From 4572-13 sp964594065 (GTDB taxonomy: Bacteria; Planctomycetota; Phycisphaerae; Sedimentisphaerales; Anaerohalosphaeraceae): a stretch of 64,000 nt of DNA. Under the pieces are notes generated by a model. That model was not told the DNA's origin. It saw only the letters and a list, made by a program, of their open reading frames with translations, and did no database searches. Position numbers and translations under genes: made by a program. This document shows positions 16,675 to 25,481 of this stretch, piece by piece. The stretch is from NCBI GenBank assembly GCA_964594065.1, contig CAZQKX010000002.1, forward strand, positions 60,811 through 124,810, in the 5' to 3' direction. The number at the start of each line of letters is the position of its first letter. Positions within the stretch are counted from its first letter, which is position 1.

Positions 16675-18033
16675 ATGAAACGAGAACTGACATTTTCACT
16701 GTTTTTTTGTATCCTGCTGTTTACTGTCCAATTATTACCTGCCGCGGAGGCAGTTAACTGGCCGACGTTTCGCGGGCCTGTTAACACCGGCGTCGCACCG
16801 AATGCAAATCCACCTGTCTCATGGAGCGAGACGGAGAATATTAAATGGAAGGTCCAACTGTCCGGCACGGGCTTATCCTCCCCGGTTATCTGGGACGATA
16901 AGATTTTCTTTCTGACGGCAATACCGACAAAGACAGTCGAGAAAAAAGAGGCAGTTCCTGAGCCTCAACCGGCTCAACAGGACCGGGGCGGCAGACAAGG
17001 CCGCCGGAGAGGGGGAATGAGCAAAAAAACCCCAACGGAACAAAAATTCGATGTCGTTTGCCTCGACCGCGGCAGCGGAAAAGTGCTCTGGCAAAAAACG
17101 GTCAAAAAAGCACTGCCGCATGAAGGCCACCACGGAGACGGCAGTTTCGCATCCTTTTCCCCGGTTACGGACGGCAATCTTGTCTGGGCCAGTTTTGGCT
17201 CACTGGGTTTATATTGCTTTGATACCGACGGCAATCTCAAATGGAATCAGGACCTGGTTAAGCATCGAACTCGCAACAGCTTTGGGGAGGGCAGTTCTCC
17301 GGCCATTGCAGGCAAGGCTATCATCATACTTGCCGACCATGAGGACCAATCCTATATCTATGCGTTTGACAAGATCACCGGCGCTCCGCTCTGGAAAAAA
17401 GAGCGTGATGAGAAAACCAGTTGGACCACCCCAATTGCTGTTGATGTCAACGGAAAGACACAGGTGATCGTAAACGGGACCAATTTCGTCCGTGCCTATA
17501 ACGTTACTACCGGAGACGTACTCTGGAAATGCAGCGGACAAACCGGCAATGTTGTTCCGACACCTGTGGTTGGATTTGGGAATGTGTATTGTACCAGTGG
17601 TTGGCGGGGTGCGGCTTTACAGGCGATACAACTTGGCAAAACCGGAGATTTGACCGGTACGGATGCCGTGAGTTGGGAAGTTGATGATGCAACACCTTAT
17701 GTACCGTCACCGATTTTAATCGGCGATAAAATATATGTTTGCCGCGGCAATAAAGAAGTCATTTCCTGCTACCAGGCCAAGGATGGAAAAGCCAATTATG
17801 TCAAACAGATACTTGAAGGCGTCAAGGGCATTTACGCCTCACCAGTGGGGGCTTCGGATCGTGTGTATTTTGCCGGACGAAACGGCGTGACCGCTGTTGT
17901 GAAGGTTTCCGATACGTTTGAAGTGCTGGCGACGAATACGCTGGATGACAAAATTGACGCCACGCCGGCGATTGTCGGGGATGAAATTTATATCAAAGGC
18001 GATAAGCATCTGTACTGCATCGCCAAAAAGTAA
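16675..18033 (+). CDS. Secreted PQQ-like beta-propeller protein
   Basis: A 452-residue protein with a signal peptide (LLPAAEA end, about residue 24), then the planctomycete-type opening WPTFRGPVNTGVAP. Repeated propeller blades carry the tryptophan-docking pattern: GSGKVLWQKTV, DTDGNLKWNQDL, KITGAPLWKKE, VTTGDVLWKC. A low-complexity, arginine/glycine-rich insert (about residues 95-120) loops out of the first blades. This family resembles BamB/quinoprotein dehydrogenases, but no PQQ-ligand cysteine pair or catalytic residues are evident. It may act as a scaffold or an electron-transfer protein in the periplasm. It lies tail-to-tail with the ABC exporter gene. Confidence 0.85.
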   Translation: MKRELTFSLFFCILLFTVQLLPAAEAVNWPTFRGPVNTGVAPNANPPVSWSETENIKWKVQLSGTGLSSPVIWDDKIFFLTAIPTKTVEKKEAVPEPQPAQQDRGGRQGRRRGGMSKKTPTEQKFDVVCLDRGSGKVLWQKTVKKALPHEGHHGDGSFASFSPVTDGNLVWASFGSLGLYCFDTDGNLKWNQDLVKHRTRNSFGEGSSPAIAGKAIIILADHEDQSYIYAFDKITGAPLWKKERDEKTSWTTPIAVDVNGKTQVIVNGTNFVRAYNVTTGDVLWKCSGQTGNVVPTPVVGFGNVYCTSGWRGAALQAIQLGKTGDLTGTDAVSWEVDDATPYVPSPILIGDKIYVCRGNKEVISCYQAKDGKANYVKQILEGVKGIYASPVGASDRVYFAGRNGVTAVVKVSDTFEVLATNTLDDKIDATPAIVGDEIYIKGDKHLYCIAKK

Positions 18034-18048
18034 ATAACGGATACGGTC

Positions 18049-19767
18049 CTAAAACAGGTTCATGGTATAGAGCTTGTGATAGTAGTCACCTTGTTCGAGC
18101 AATTGGGTGTGTGTGCCGTGTTCGACGATTTTGCCGGCGTGCATGACATACAAGTAGTCAGCGTTTTTGACCGTGCTGAGTCGATGTGCGATAATCACTG
18201 TTGTTCGATTTTGACTCAGCAACTCCAGTGACTGCTGGATGAGTGTTTCGGACTCGGTATCCAGCGAACTGGTGGCTTCGTCAAAAATAAACACCGGCGG
18301 ATTTTTCAAAAAGACCCGTGCAATTGAGATTCGCTGTTTCTGTCCGCCGGACAGTTTGACCCCGCGCTCGCCGACATAGGTATCGAAGCCTTCCGGCAGC
18401 GACTGGATAAACTCATCGATATTCGCCTTTTGAGCCGCATCGATCAATTGCTCTTCAGTTGCTGCAAGGTTTCCATACATAATGTTATCGCGGATGGTGG
18501 AGTCAAAAAGAAACACGTTCTGTTGAACGATACCGATGTTTTCCCGCAGAAATTTTTGCTTGAGATCCATGATATCATGGCCGTCGATGCGAATCGTTCC
18601 GGCTTGGGGTTCGTAGAACCTGGGGATCAGCGAAACGATGGTCGATTTTCCCGCGCCGGACTCGCCGACGATGGCGATGGTTTGATGCGCCGGGATTTTC
18701 AGGCTGATATCTTCCAGCACGTGCTCGTGTGATTGTGTGTATTTAAAGCTGACGTTTTCAAAGGTGATCTGGCCGGTGACAGGCTGGAAGGTGTCAGCGC
18801 CTTTTTTGTCCACAATGTCCGGCTCAATGTCCATGACCTCGGTAAACCGCTCAAAGCAGGCGGCTCCCTGCTGGAACTGTTCGGCGAAATTGACCAGCCG
18901 GCGGATTGGATTCAAAATAAAATAGACGTACAATACAAACGCCAGAAGGTCGCCGGAAGTAACATTTTTACCCATATGGATCAGGAGGATGCCGCCGGCG
19001 ATGACGATCAGAAAGTAGCTTTCGATCAGCAGACTCATCACCGAAAAGAACACTGCCATAATGCCGTACATCTTTTCTTTTGCCGAGCGAAAGCTGACGT
19101 TGACGGTACAGAACTTATCGATCTCTTCATCTTCATTGGCATAGGATTTGACTTCGCGAATGCCCTGTACGGAATTTTCGACGCTGCTGTTGATATCGGC
19201 GATTTTCTTGCGAACGTTGCGAAATCCCCGCCGCATACTGCCGCCGTAGAAAACACCCCAGGCGACAAGGAAGGGCAATGGGATGATTGCGATCGCCGCC
19301 AGCGGAGCGTTGAAGTTGAACATGGCGATAAAAGCCCCGATGATCAGCGAGGTCGAGATCAGTAAATCCTCCGGTGCGTGGTGGGCCACTTCGGCGATCT
19401 GCCCGAGGTCATTGGAGATCCGGCTCATGAGATGGCCGGTCTTGACATTGTCGAAGTAGTTAAAGCTGAGCTTTTGAAGGTGACCGAAAAACTCAGCCCG
19501 CATATCAAATTCCATTCGCACACCGAGAATATGGCCCCATTTAACGCGGATATAGCTCATGGCGGTGGTCAGCAGAATGAGTATCAACATCATTGATAAG
19601 CCCTGAATGATGCCGGCCAGGTTTTCGTTTGGGATGTGTTGATCCAGCAGCCTGCGTGTGACCGCAGGGATGAACACGGTCAAAACGGCCCCGATAACGG
19701 CCGCGGCCAGCGTGATACTAAGCAGCCTGCGGTGAGGTTTGTAATATTTGATAAATCGTTTCAGCAT
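18049..19767 (-). CDS. ABC exporter, fused permease and ATPase (MsbA/MdlB type)
   Basis: A 572-residue half-transporter. The N-terminal 320 residues contain six membrane helices. The ATPase half has Walker A GESGAGKSTIVSLIPR, Q-loop IGIVQQNVFLF, signature LSGGQKQRISIARV, Walker B VFIFDEATSSLD and the switch histidine in IIAHRLST. It would work as a homodimer and export lipids, drugs or peptides; MsbA-like lipid flipping is possible but cannot be fixed from sequence. It stands alone between a convergent PQQ gene and a HAD phosphatase gene on the same strand. Confidence 0.92.
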   Translation of the reverse strand: MLKRFIKYYKPHRRLLSITLAAAVIGAVLTVFIPAVTRRLLDQHIPNENLAGIIQGLSMMLILILLTTAMSYIRVKWGHILGVRMEFDMRAEFFGHLQKLSFNYFDNVKTGHLMSRISNDLGQIAEVAHHAPEDLLISTSLIIGAFIAMFNFNAPLAAIAIIPLPFLVAWGVFYGGSMRRGFRNVRKKIADINSSVENSVQGIREVKSYANEDEEIDKFCTVNVSFRSAKEKMYGIMAVFFSVMSLLIESYFLIVIAGGILLIHMGKNVTSGDLLAFVLYVYFILNPIRRLVNFAEQFQQGAACFERFTEVMDIEPDIVDKKGADTFQPVTGQITFENVSFKYTQSHEHVLEDISLKIPAHQTIAIVGESGAGKSTIVSLIPRFYEPQAGTIRIDGHDIMDLKQKFLRENIGIVQQNVFLFDSTIRDNIMYGNLAATEEQLIDAAQKANIDEFIQSLPEGFDTYVGERGVKLSGGQKQRISIARVFLKNPPVFIFDEATSSLDTESETLIQQSLELLSQNRTTVIIAHRLSTVKNADYLYVMHAGKIVEHGTHTQLLEQGDYYHKLYTMNLF

Positions 19768-19855
19768 GGTTCGTTAAATATCTTCTTCGCTTTTGTGCTT
19801 TTTTTGATTCATTTTTTTACATTTCAATTTTTTGGGTTAGTTAAAGTCTGTTCGT

Positions 19856-20494
19856 TTATTGAGGCGTTAGAAATTCGATTGTGTTTAGTAATTCAGCAGG
19901 TGTATTGGTTATATGTGATGCTATTTCGAATTCCGCTGAACAACCATAACCCCAAGTTACAGCGATGGATTTAATGTTGACAGCCTTAGCTGAATTGAAA
20001 TCCAAATCCCTGTCACCAACCATGATGCAATTATACGGGGTATAACCTTCAGCTAAAATAGCTTTTAGCAAATCAGTTTTTGTGAGATTCAGACCACAGC
20101 CCAAGATTTTTGTAAATAATGAAGTAATATTAAAATGCTGAATAACTTTCAAAGCGATATCTTGGCGTTTGGATGTTGCTATATAAAGCTGATGATTCAA
20201 GAGCTTTAGTTTTTGAAGCATCCAGACAATTTCCGGATAAAGTTTATTTTGTGCAAAGCCTTTTTCAATATAGTTTTTGCGATAGTGTTTTATTGCTTGT
20301 TTGATAATCTTGCAGTCCAATGTGTTGAGCAACTGTTTGAAAGTATTATCGAGTGATGGTCCAATAAATTTAAGCAGGTCTTTGATTTCACAGGATTGAT
20401 AGCCCATTGCATTTAAAGCATAATTAATAGACTCAGTTATGCCCCGGGCCGGATCGCTTATTGTGCCATCAAGATCGAATATTATAGTAGCCAA
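19856..20494 (-). CDS. HAD family hydrolase (phosphoglycolate phosphatase-like)
   Basis: A 212-residue HAD hydrolase with all four motifs: DLDGT (residues 7-11, nucleophile Asp7), IATSKRQ (motif II), the lysine around LTKTDLL, and MVGDRDLDFNSA (motif IV acids). The helical cap between motifs I and II fits subclass I enzymes such as phosphoglycolate or pyrophosphate phosphatases. The gene is noticeably more AT-rich than both neighbours. The substrate is not deducible. It is upstream of the ABC exporter with an 88-base gap. Confidence 0.88.
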   Translation of the reverse strand: MATIIFDLDGTISDPARGITESINYALNAMGYQSCEIKDLLKFIGPSLDNTFKQLLNTLDCKIIKQAIKHYRKNYIEKGFAQNKLYPEIVWMLQKLKLLNHQLYIATSKRQDIALKVIQHFNITSLFTKILGCGLNLTKTDLLKAILAEGYTPYNCIMVGDRDLDFNSAKAVNIKSIAVTWGYGCSAEFEIASHITNTPAELLNTIEFLTPQ

Positions 20495-20522
20495 AATTTC
20501 TCCTTAACTTAATTGAAGCGTA

Positions 20523-21728
20523 TTAGTTTTTCACTTTCCGCAGGATGGTATATTCCGGTAAAATTTCCGGCAGCACGATATACTGGCTGTTATTGGCGAA
20601 ATCGACCGACTCGCCGTGGGATGTTGTCAACGGGGCGGGCATCGTGATTTCGGATAAGCTACCATCCGGCTTGAGGACTTCCAGTGTGTCGCTGGCGTGA
20701 ATTTTATTGCGTACTTCAATCGTCGAAACACCGCTGTCACAGTCGATAACATTGCCTACGAAGATAGACTTGGCGCCGGACAGGCTCTTGCCGACGGAGT
20801 AATCGTCAGGTTTAACAGTGCCTTTGAGAAAGCCCGTTGAGTAACCGCGGTTGGGAATCCGGCTCAAAAGTTCCAATCCTTCTTGGCGCGTGAATTGCTT
20901 GCCGTCAATGACCCGCCGGTAAAAAGAGACGACGGTTGCCAGGTAGTGGATCGTTTTCATGCGGCCTTCGATCTTGAACGAGTTGACGCCTGCCGCTGCC
21001 ATGGCCGGAAGGTATTCGAACAATGCCAGTTCCTTGCTGTTAAAAAAGTACAGCCCTCGCTCGTCCTCGAATACCGGCATATATTCGCCGGGGCGTTTTT
21101 CCTCAACGAGACTGTATTGCCAGCGGCAGGGATGTTTGCATTCGCCGCGGTTGGCACGAAAGCCGGTCAGGTAGTCACTGATCGCGCATCGGCCGGAATA
21201 ACTGAAACACACTGCTCCATGAACGAACACTTCGGTTTCGATCTGTCCGTTAATATTTTTTTGAATATCCTGTATTTGCTCCAGCGATAATTCCCGGGCC
21301 AGATTCACACGTTTGGCCCCAAGCTGGCCGTAAGCCCGGACCGTCTGGAAACTGGTAGTATTGGCTTGGGTGCTGATATGCAGGGCGGCGTTGAGATTAA
21401 GTTTTTTAAGTTCTGCCAGTACACCCATGTCGGAGATAATGAGTGCATCGGCGCCGAAATCATCAAGTTGTTTGGCCAGTTCGGTCAGTTTGTCGTATTC
21501 ATCGCTAAACGGATAAATATTGAGGGCAACATAACCCTTTTTGCCGTGTGCATGCAGGTAATCCAGTCCTTCTTTGGCATCATCCATCGAAAAGTTGCCC
21601 GCAAAACTGCGTAGCGAGCCGAATTCGGCCCCAAAATAGACGGCATCTGCCCCGTAAGCAATGGCCCACTTGAGCTTTTCAAGCGTTCCCGCCGGAGCCA
21701 GTAATTCGGGTTTTGAAGGCATTGCCAT
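20523..21728 (-). CDS. Peptidase U32 family protein (tRNA/rRNA hydroxylation type)
   Basis: A 401-residue protein with the U32 hallmarks: PELLAPAGTLEKLKWAIAYG, then ADAVYFG, ISTQANTTSF, and the cysteine signature FVHGAVCFSYSGRC followed by GECKHPCRW. In well-studied relatives (TrhP/RlhA) these cysteines hold an Fe-S cluster and the proteins hydroxylate RNA rather than cut peptides. That makes an RNA-modification role likely here. The C-terminal part (residues 310-400) is a small beta-barrel as in long U32 members. AAAGG lies eight bases before the ATG. No obvious operon partner. Confidence 0.88.
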   Translation of the reverse strand: MAMPSKPELLAPAGTLEKLKWAIAYGADAVYFGAEFGSLRSFAGNFSMDDAKEGLDYLHAHGKKGYVALNIYPFSDEYDKLTELAKQLDDFGADALIISDMGVLAELKKLNLNAALHISTQANTTSFQTVRAYGQLGAKRVNLARELSLEQIQDIQKNINGQIETEVFVHGAVCFSYSGRCAISDYLTGFRANRGECKHPCRWQYSLVEEKRPGEYMPVFEDERGLYFFNSKELALFEYLPAMAAAGVNSFKIEGRMKTIHYLATVVSFYRRVIDGKQFTRQEGLELLSRIPNRGYSTGFLKGTVKPDDYSVGKSLSGAKSIFVGNVIDCDSGVSTIEVRNKIHASDTLEVLKPDGSLSEITMPAPLTTSHGESVDFANNSQYIVLPEILPEYTILRKVKN

Positions 21729-21991
21729 GTTTTTAACCTTTTTAAAACGATTTTATTAAATACGAAGCCTCATTTATGCCATATTTTATAAAAAAAGACA
21801 ACTTTTGATTACCAAAAGAATTTTTGGTGAAACGGTTTGGGTGTTTGAGCGTTTGTTTAAATAAAAGAACCTTGCGGCAGCAGGAGAACCTTTTGTAAGC
21901 TCGGAAACCCGGTTTTTTCTTGTGATTTACCGATTTCAGAGTATATTAATGTACAATCAAAGGCGTTAAACTTAAGAAAGGAGAACCAAAG

Positions 21992-22414
21992 ATGAGGCGT
22001 GTTATCATACTTTCTGTGTTCGTATTTACTTTGCTGTTTAGTGGGTGTGGCTCTTCCGGCAATCCCGAGGCCGAACAGGCAGCGGTCAAAGCAGCGCAGG
22101 ATTGGCTGTCTTTGATTGACGCGGGGGAATATTCCCAAAGCTGGGACCAAGCCGCAACGTATTTTCAAAACGCACTGTCGCGGGAAAAGTGGGTTGGAAT
22201 GGCCCGAGGGGTTCGAGATCCTCTTGGAAAAATGAAAACCAGAGAGGTTAAATCCAGTCGATATAAAACGTCGGTTCCCGGCGCACCCGATGGGGAATAT
22301 GTCATCATACAATTTAACACTAGTTTCGAAAATAAACAATCGGCGGTTGAGACTGTTACTCCCATGCTCCCAAAAGACGGCACCTGGCGAGTTTCTGGTT
22401 ATTATATCAAGTAG
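21992..22414 (+). CDS. Small lipoprotein, DUF4019 family
   Basis: A 140-residue lipoprotein preceded by AAAGGAG. The lipobox is LFSGC (Cys about residue 19). The mature part AVKAAQDWLSLIDAGEYSQS, the GMARGVRDPLGKMKTREV segment and the C-terminal WRVSGYYIK are the recognisable DUF4019 pattern. Such proteins have an NTF2-like or cystatin-like fold and no known enzymatic role. Directly after its TAG, in the same reading frame, lies the decayed TM2-domain sequence (22415-22606). Confidence 0.85.
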   Translation: MRRVIILSVFVFTLLFSGCGSSGNPEAEQAAVKAAQDWLSLIDAGEYSQSWDQAATYFQNALSREKWVGMARGVRDPLGKMKTREVKSSRYKTSVPGAPDGEYVIIQFNTSFENKQSAVETVTPMLPKDGTWRVSGYYIK

Positions 22415-22606
22415 GGAGATTATCAAGCAATTCATGAAAGACAAGTTACTCTGTCCAACGGCGTATCGGAAAAAAGCGGTATTGCGTGTTTGTTGTTTTT
22501 TCTGACAATAAGTGGTATGGGTCTCTGGTGGCTGGTGGACCTGATCCTCTTATGTGTCAGTTACTTTACCGATGCTGATGGTGCTGTTGTTAAGTTGAGT
22601 AAATAA
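22415..22606 (+). pseudogene. Internally deleted TM2-domain gene remnant
   Basis: Reading on in frame after the DUF4019 stop gives 63 codons to TAA at 22604-22606. The stretch SEKSGIACLLFFL is followed at once by TISGMGLWWLVDLILLCV and ends SYFTDADGAV. This matches the two ends of a TM2 domain (SEKSR..LL.. and GG.GIWWLIDLI...F.D.DG), with the middle GxHRFYxGKxGTGI segment missing. No in-frame ATG, GTG or ribosome site precedes it. It is therefore best read as a gene that lost its start and about 25 central residues. Confidence 0.55.
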
Positions 22607-22691
22607 GTTCAATAGGCCACAGGTCTTCAATAATAACAGCAGGTTTCTGCCCGCAGCGATTATTGTTATGCCCTCTTTAGGTGTAAAAAAA

Positions 22692-23354
22692 TTATTGCGA
22701 ATAGCCATACTTTCCAACGAGTTTGACGAATCGGCAGCCGCAGATGGTTTTTTGTTCCAGTTGATTGTTTATCTTTTTCGCGACAATCAGATCCTGTGTC
22801 CACTGACCGCCGATGGGGGCAACCAGCAAGCCGCCTTCGGTTAGTTGTTTGGCCAGCGGTTCGGGGACATCCGGTATCGAAGCGGTGACAATAATTCGGT
22901 CGAACTGCCTGTCGGTCGGCCAGCCGCAACTGCCGTCACCGACATAATATTCAATATTTTCCAGTTCCAGTTTTGCCAGTGCTGCTTGGGCTGCTTCGGC
23001 CAGCTCATTGAAGCGTTCAATGGTATAGACCTTTTTTGCCAGTGTTGCCAGAATAGCGGTTTGGTAACCGCTGCCGGTCCCGATCTCCAACACGTCTTCG
23101 GCCCCGGTCAATTCCAGGCACTGGGTCATGAGTGCTACGATATAAGGCTGACTGATCGTCTGGCCCATGCCGATGGGCAGGGGGTTGTCGTCATAGCTTT
23201 GGGCGGCGTATTTTGCCGGTACAAAGCTTTCGCGCGGTATCCGGGCCATGGCCTCCAGGACGCCTCTGTCAGTGATGTCGCGCCCCTTTAAGTGGTGCTG
23301 GATCATCACTTGACGGCTGGTCTCATATCTATTTTGTTCATTGTAGCTTACCAT
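22692..23354 (-). CDS. pcm: Protein-L-isoaspartate O-methyltransferase
   Basis: A 220-residue SAM methyltransferase that repairs isoaspartyl damage in proteins. It has the family start RQVMIQHHLKGRDITDRGVL, the MARIPRESFVP segment, the substrate-site block DNPLPIGMGQTISQPYIVAL, and the SAM-binding motif VLEIGTGSGYQTAILA. The C-terminal LVAPIGG strand is also present. Length is normal and all motifs are intact. It is a single-gene unit, convergent with the DUF4019 region. Confidence 0.95.
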   Translation of the reverse strand: MVSYNEQNRYETSRQVMIQHHLKGRDITDRGVLEAMARIPRESFVPAKYAAQSYDDNPLPIGMGQTISQPYIVALMTQCLELTGAEDVLEIGTGSGYQTAILATLAKKVYTIERFNELAEAAQAALAKLELENIEYYVGDGSCGWPTDRQFDRIIVTASIPDVPEPLAKQLTEGGLLVAPIGGQWTQDLIVAKKINNQLEQKTICGCRFVKLVGKYGYSQ

Positions 23355-23519
23355 GCTTCCATCATGTGGTTTTTTAGGCTGTTTTTCAATGAAAATATTA
23401 AATTATCGATTATGTAAGCCCCCGATTTATCCGACATAACAGTATTAAAAAACGGGGACTGTATATACTAAATGAGTCCCGATAATAAGTTTATTCTTAG
23501 ACATGGCGATTAAGACAAT

Positions 23520-23912
23520 ATGACGTATGAAAACAAACATCCTGACTTTCCGATAGACTGGCGTGATTTGTTTGAGCGGATCGACAATGAAGAGATTATT
23601 GTCGAATTTGCACAGTCCTTTTCCAAAAACGGCGAAAAGATCATGGCCTCACTTCGCCAGGCCATTGCCGGCGGCGACCCTGAAGAGATAGAGTTGTATG
23701 CCCATGCCCTGAAGGGATCAGCATCCAATATTGGAGCGATCTGGCTGGCTAAAGCCTGTTGGCAACTTGAAAAAAGTGCTGCTGAAAAGCATATTGAAAA
23801 AGCCGACGAGTGGCTTAAAAAGATAGACTCTGAATTTGCCTCGCTCAAAGCGCTTCTGGAAAAGCCTGACTGGATTCACAGAACCAAAGATGCTTTAATG
23901 ACCGGGATTTAG
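23520..23912 (+). CDS. Histidine phosphotransfer (Hpt) domain protein
   Basis: A 130-residue cytoplasmic protein made of a single Hpt four-helix bundle. The phosphoacceptor motif AHALKGSASNIGA puts the histidine at residue 62. Such proteins relay phosphate between hybrid kinases and response regulators. No kinase or receiver gene lies next to it, so it is an orphan relay; its partners are elsewhere in the genome. Preceded by a 165-base gap without recognisable signals. Confidence 0.88.
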   Translation: MTYENKHPDFPIDWRDLFERIDNEEIIVEFAQSFSKNGEKIMASLRQAIAGGDPEEIELYAHALKGSASNIGAIWLAKACWQLEKSAAEKHIEKADEWLKKIDSEFASLKALLEKPDWIHRTKDALMTGI

Positions 23913-24008
23913 TAAACATCCAGATTTCACTTTTTTATCCATATTTGCACAGGATCTGATATTTATCCGGTCTTGACGTCCAGCCAAATATCACCATAAT
24001 AGCATTTC

Positions 24009-25379
24009 ATGAATGACAAGGCACAAAAACTGGTCGAACTGGATAAAAAGTATCTTTGGCACCCATTTACACAGATGGCGGATTGGCTGATTTGCGAGCC
24101 GGTCGTGATTAAGTCTGGCGATGGATTTTATCTGATCGATACGGAGGGCAATCGATATATCGACGGCGTCAGCAGCCTGTGGTGCAATGTGCATGGCCAT
24201 CGTGTAAAAAAAATTGATGATGCAATTCGCTGCCAACTGGATAAGATCGCTCACAGCACGCTTTTGGGATTGGGACAAACAAAGTCGATTGAACTGGCCG
24301 AAAAGCTGGTGCAGATTTCGCCGGAGGGATTGGAAAAAGTTTTCTATTCTGACAGCGGGGCAACTGCCGTTGAGATCGCACTGAAAATCGCATACCAGTA
24401 TTGGCAGAATACAGGCCTAACCGAGAAGACCAAATTTATTGCAGTAAAAGAAGCCTATCATGGTGATACGATCGGCTCAGTCAGTGTTGGGGGAATGGAC
24501 CTGTTCCATGGCATTTTTAAATCCATGCTTTTTGAGACGTATTATGTTCCCTGCCCACAGCCGTATCGGTTTGATGGAACCGAGGATCAATGTGCATCGT
24601 ATAGCTTGGCCAAGCTGGAAGCAATACTCAAAATCCATTCGGGCCAGATTGCCGGAATCGTGGTTGAGCCGCTGGTACAGGGAGCGGCGGGGATTATCGT
24701 TCACCCGAAGGGATTTTTAAAGGGCGTCGAGGAATTGGCTCGAAAGTATGACACATTGCTGATTGTTGACGAGGTGGCAATGGGATTCGGTCGGACGGGG
24801 AAAATGTTTGCCTGTGAACATGAAGATGTTAAACCCGATTTGATGTGCATTGCCAAGGGTATCAGCGCCGGCTATTTGCCGTTGGCGGCGACATTGACGA
24901 CACAGAAAGTCTTCGATGCGTTTGCTGTCTCCGGCGATATACACAAGACGTTCTATCATGGGCATACTTATACCGGCAATGCCCTTGGCTGTGCGGCGGC
25001 ATTGGCATCGCTGGAATTATTTTCAGAAAACCGTATTCTGGAGACCATGAGCGAAAAGATTCAGTTGATAGCCGACTATTTCGAAAAATTCAAAGATTTA
25101 CCTTATGTTGGTGATGTGCGTCAATGTGGCATGGTCGGCGCGATCGAACTTGTAGTCGATAAAGCGAGAAAAAATCCGTTTCCATCCAAAAAGAAAATTG
25201 GCGCCAAAGTCTGTGAAGTGATGCGCCCGAAAGGCGCGATGATGCGCCCCTTGGGCAATGTCATCGTCCTCATGCCTGCGGTAGCGATGGATGTGGAAAC
25301 ATTAAGGAAACTGCTGAACATCATTGAAGACGCTTTGACGAATGATGTTCCAGGAATTGTAACAGGAATAAAACCATGA
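24009..25379 (+). CDS. bioA: Adenosylmethionine--8-amino-7-oxononanoate aminotransferase
   Basis: A 456-residue PLP enzyme of biotin synthesis that converts KAPA to DAPA using SAM as amino donor. The start DKKYLWHPFTQM is diagnostic for BioA within the class III aminotransferases. Further landmarks are DGVSSLWCNVHGH, YSDSGATAVEIALK, VDEVAMGFGRTGKMFA and the PLP-lysine segment CIAKGISAGYLPLAA. Its last codons and TGA stop lie inside a dispersed hairpin repeat. It is followed by bioD; bioB and bioF are not in the window. Confidence 0.96.
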   Translation: MNDKAQKLVELDKKYLWHPFTQMADWLICEPVVIKSGDGFYLIDTEGNRYIDGVSSLWCNVHGHRVKKIDDAIRCQLDKIAHSTLLGLGQTKSIELAEKLVQISPEGLEKVFYSDSGATAVEIALKIAYQYWQNTGLTEKTKFIAVKEAYHGDTIGSVSVGGMDLFHGIFKSMLFETYYVPCPQPYRFDGTEDQCASYSLAKLEAILKIHSGQIAGIVVEPLVQGAAGIIVHPKGFLKGVEELARKYDTLLIVDEVAMGFGRTGKMFACEHEDVKPDLMCIAKGISAGYLPLAATLTTQKVFDAFAVSGDIHKTFYHGHTYTGNALGCAAALASLELFSENRILETMSEKIQLIADYFEKFKDLPYVGDVRQCGMVGAIELVVDKARKNPFPSKKKIGAKVCEVMRPKGAMMRPLGNVIVLMPAVAMDVETLRKLLNIIEDALTNDVPGIVTGIKP

Positions 25380-25442
25380 AGAGCATGAAGCACACGAAGA
25401 TAATATCAAAGACAACTTCATAATCTTCATGTACTTCATGGT
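25373..25442 (+). repeat. Dispersed hairpin repeat, ATGAAG type, copy 2
   Basis: A 70-bp imperfect palindrome with three phased units in each arm (ACCATGAAG, CATGAAG, CACGAAG left; CTTCAT, CTTCATG, CTTCATGGT right). Its left arm includes the stop codon of bioA. It matches the copy at 6194-6266 in arm pattern, length and position after a stop codon. Confidence 0.8.
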
Positions 25443-25481
25443 TAAATCCCCTTAACCGGTACTCTCTGTGATAGGGAATAC

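Noticed and set aside
18733..19365. 210-codon plus-strand frame inside the ABC exporter gene
   Set aside because: Antisense shadow of a clear ABC transporter.
21857..22444. 195-codon minus-strand frame over the DUF4019 gene
   Set aside because: The plus-strand lipoprotein has a strong ribosome site, signal peptide and family motifs; the antisense frame has none.
22436..22504. ATG-initiated short frame after the DUF4019 gene
   Set aside because: It stops after 22 codons and is out of frame with the TM2-like text, which runs on in the DUF4019 frame.
22634..22672. AATAATAAC...TTATTGTTAT hairpin between the TM2 remnant and pcm
   Set aside because: Weak, AT-only arms; too little to call a terminator.
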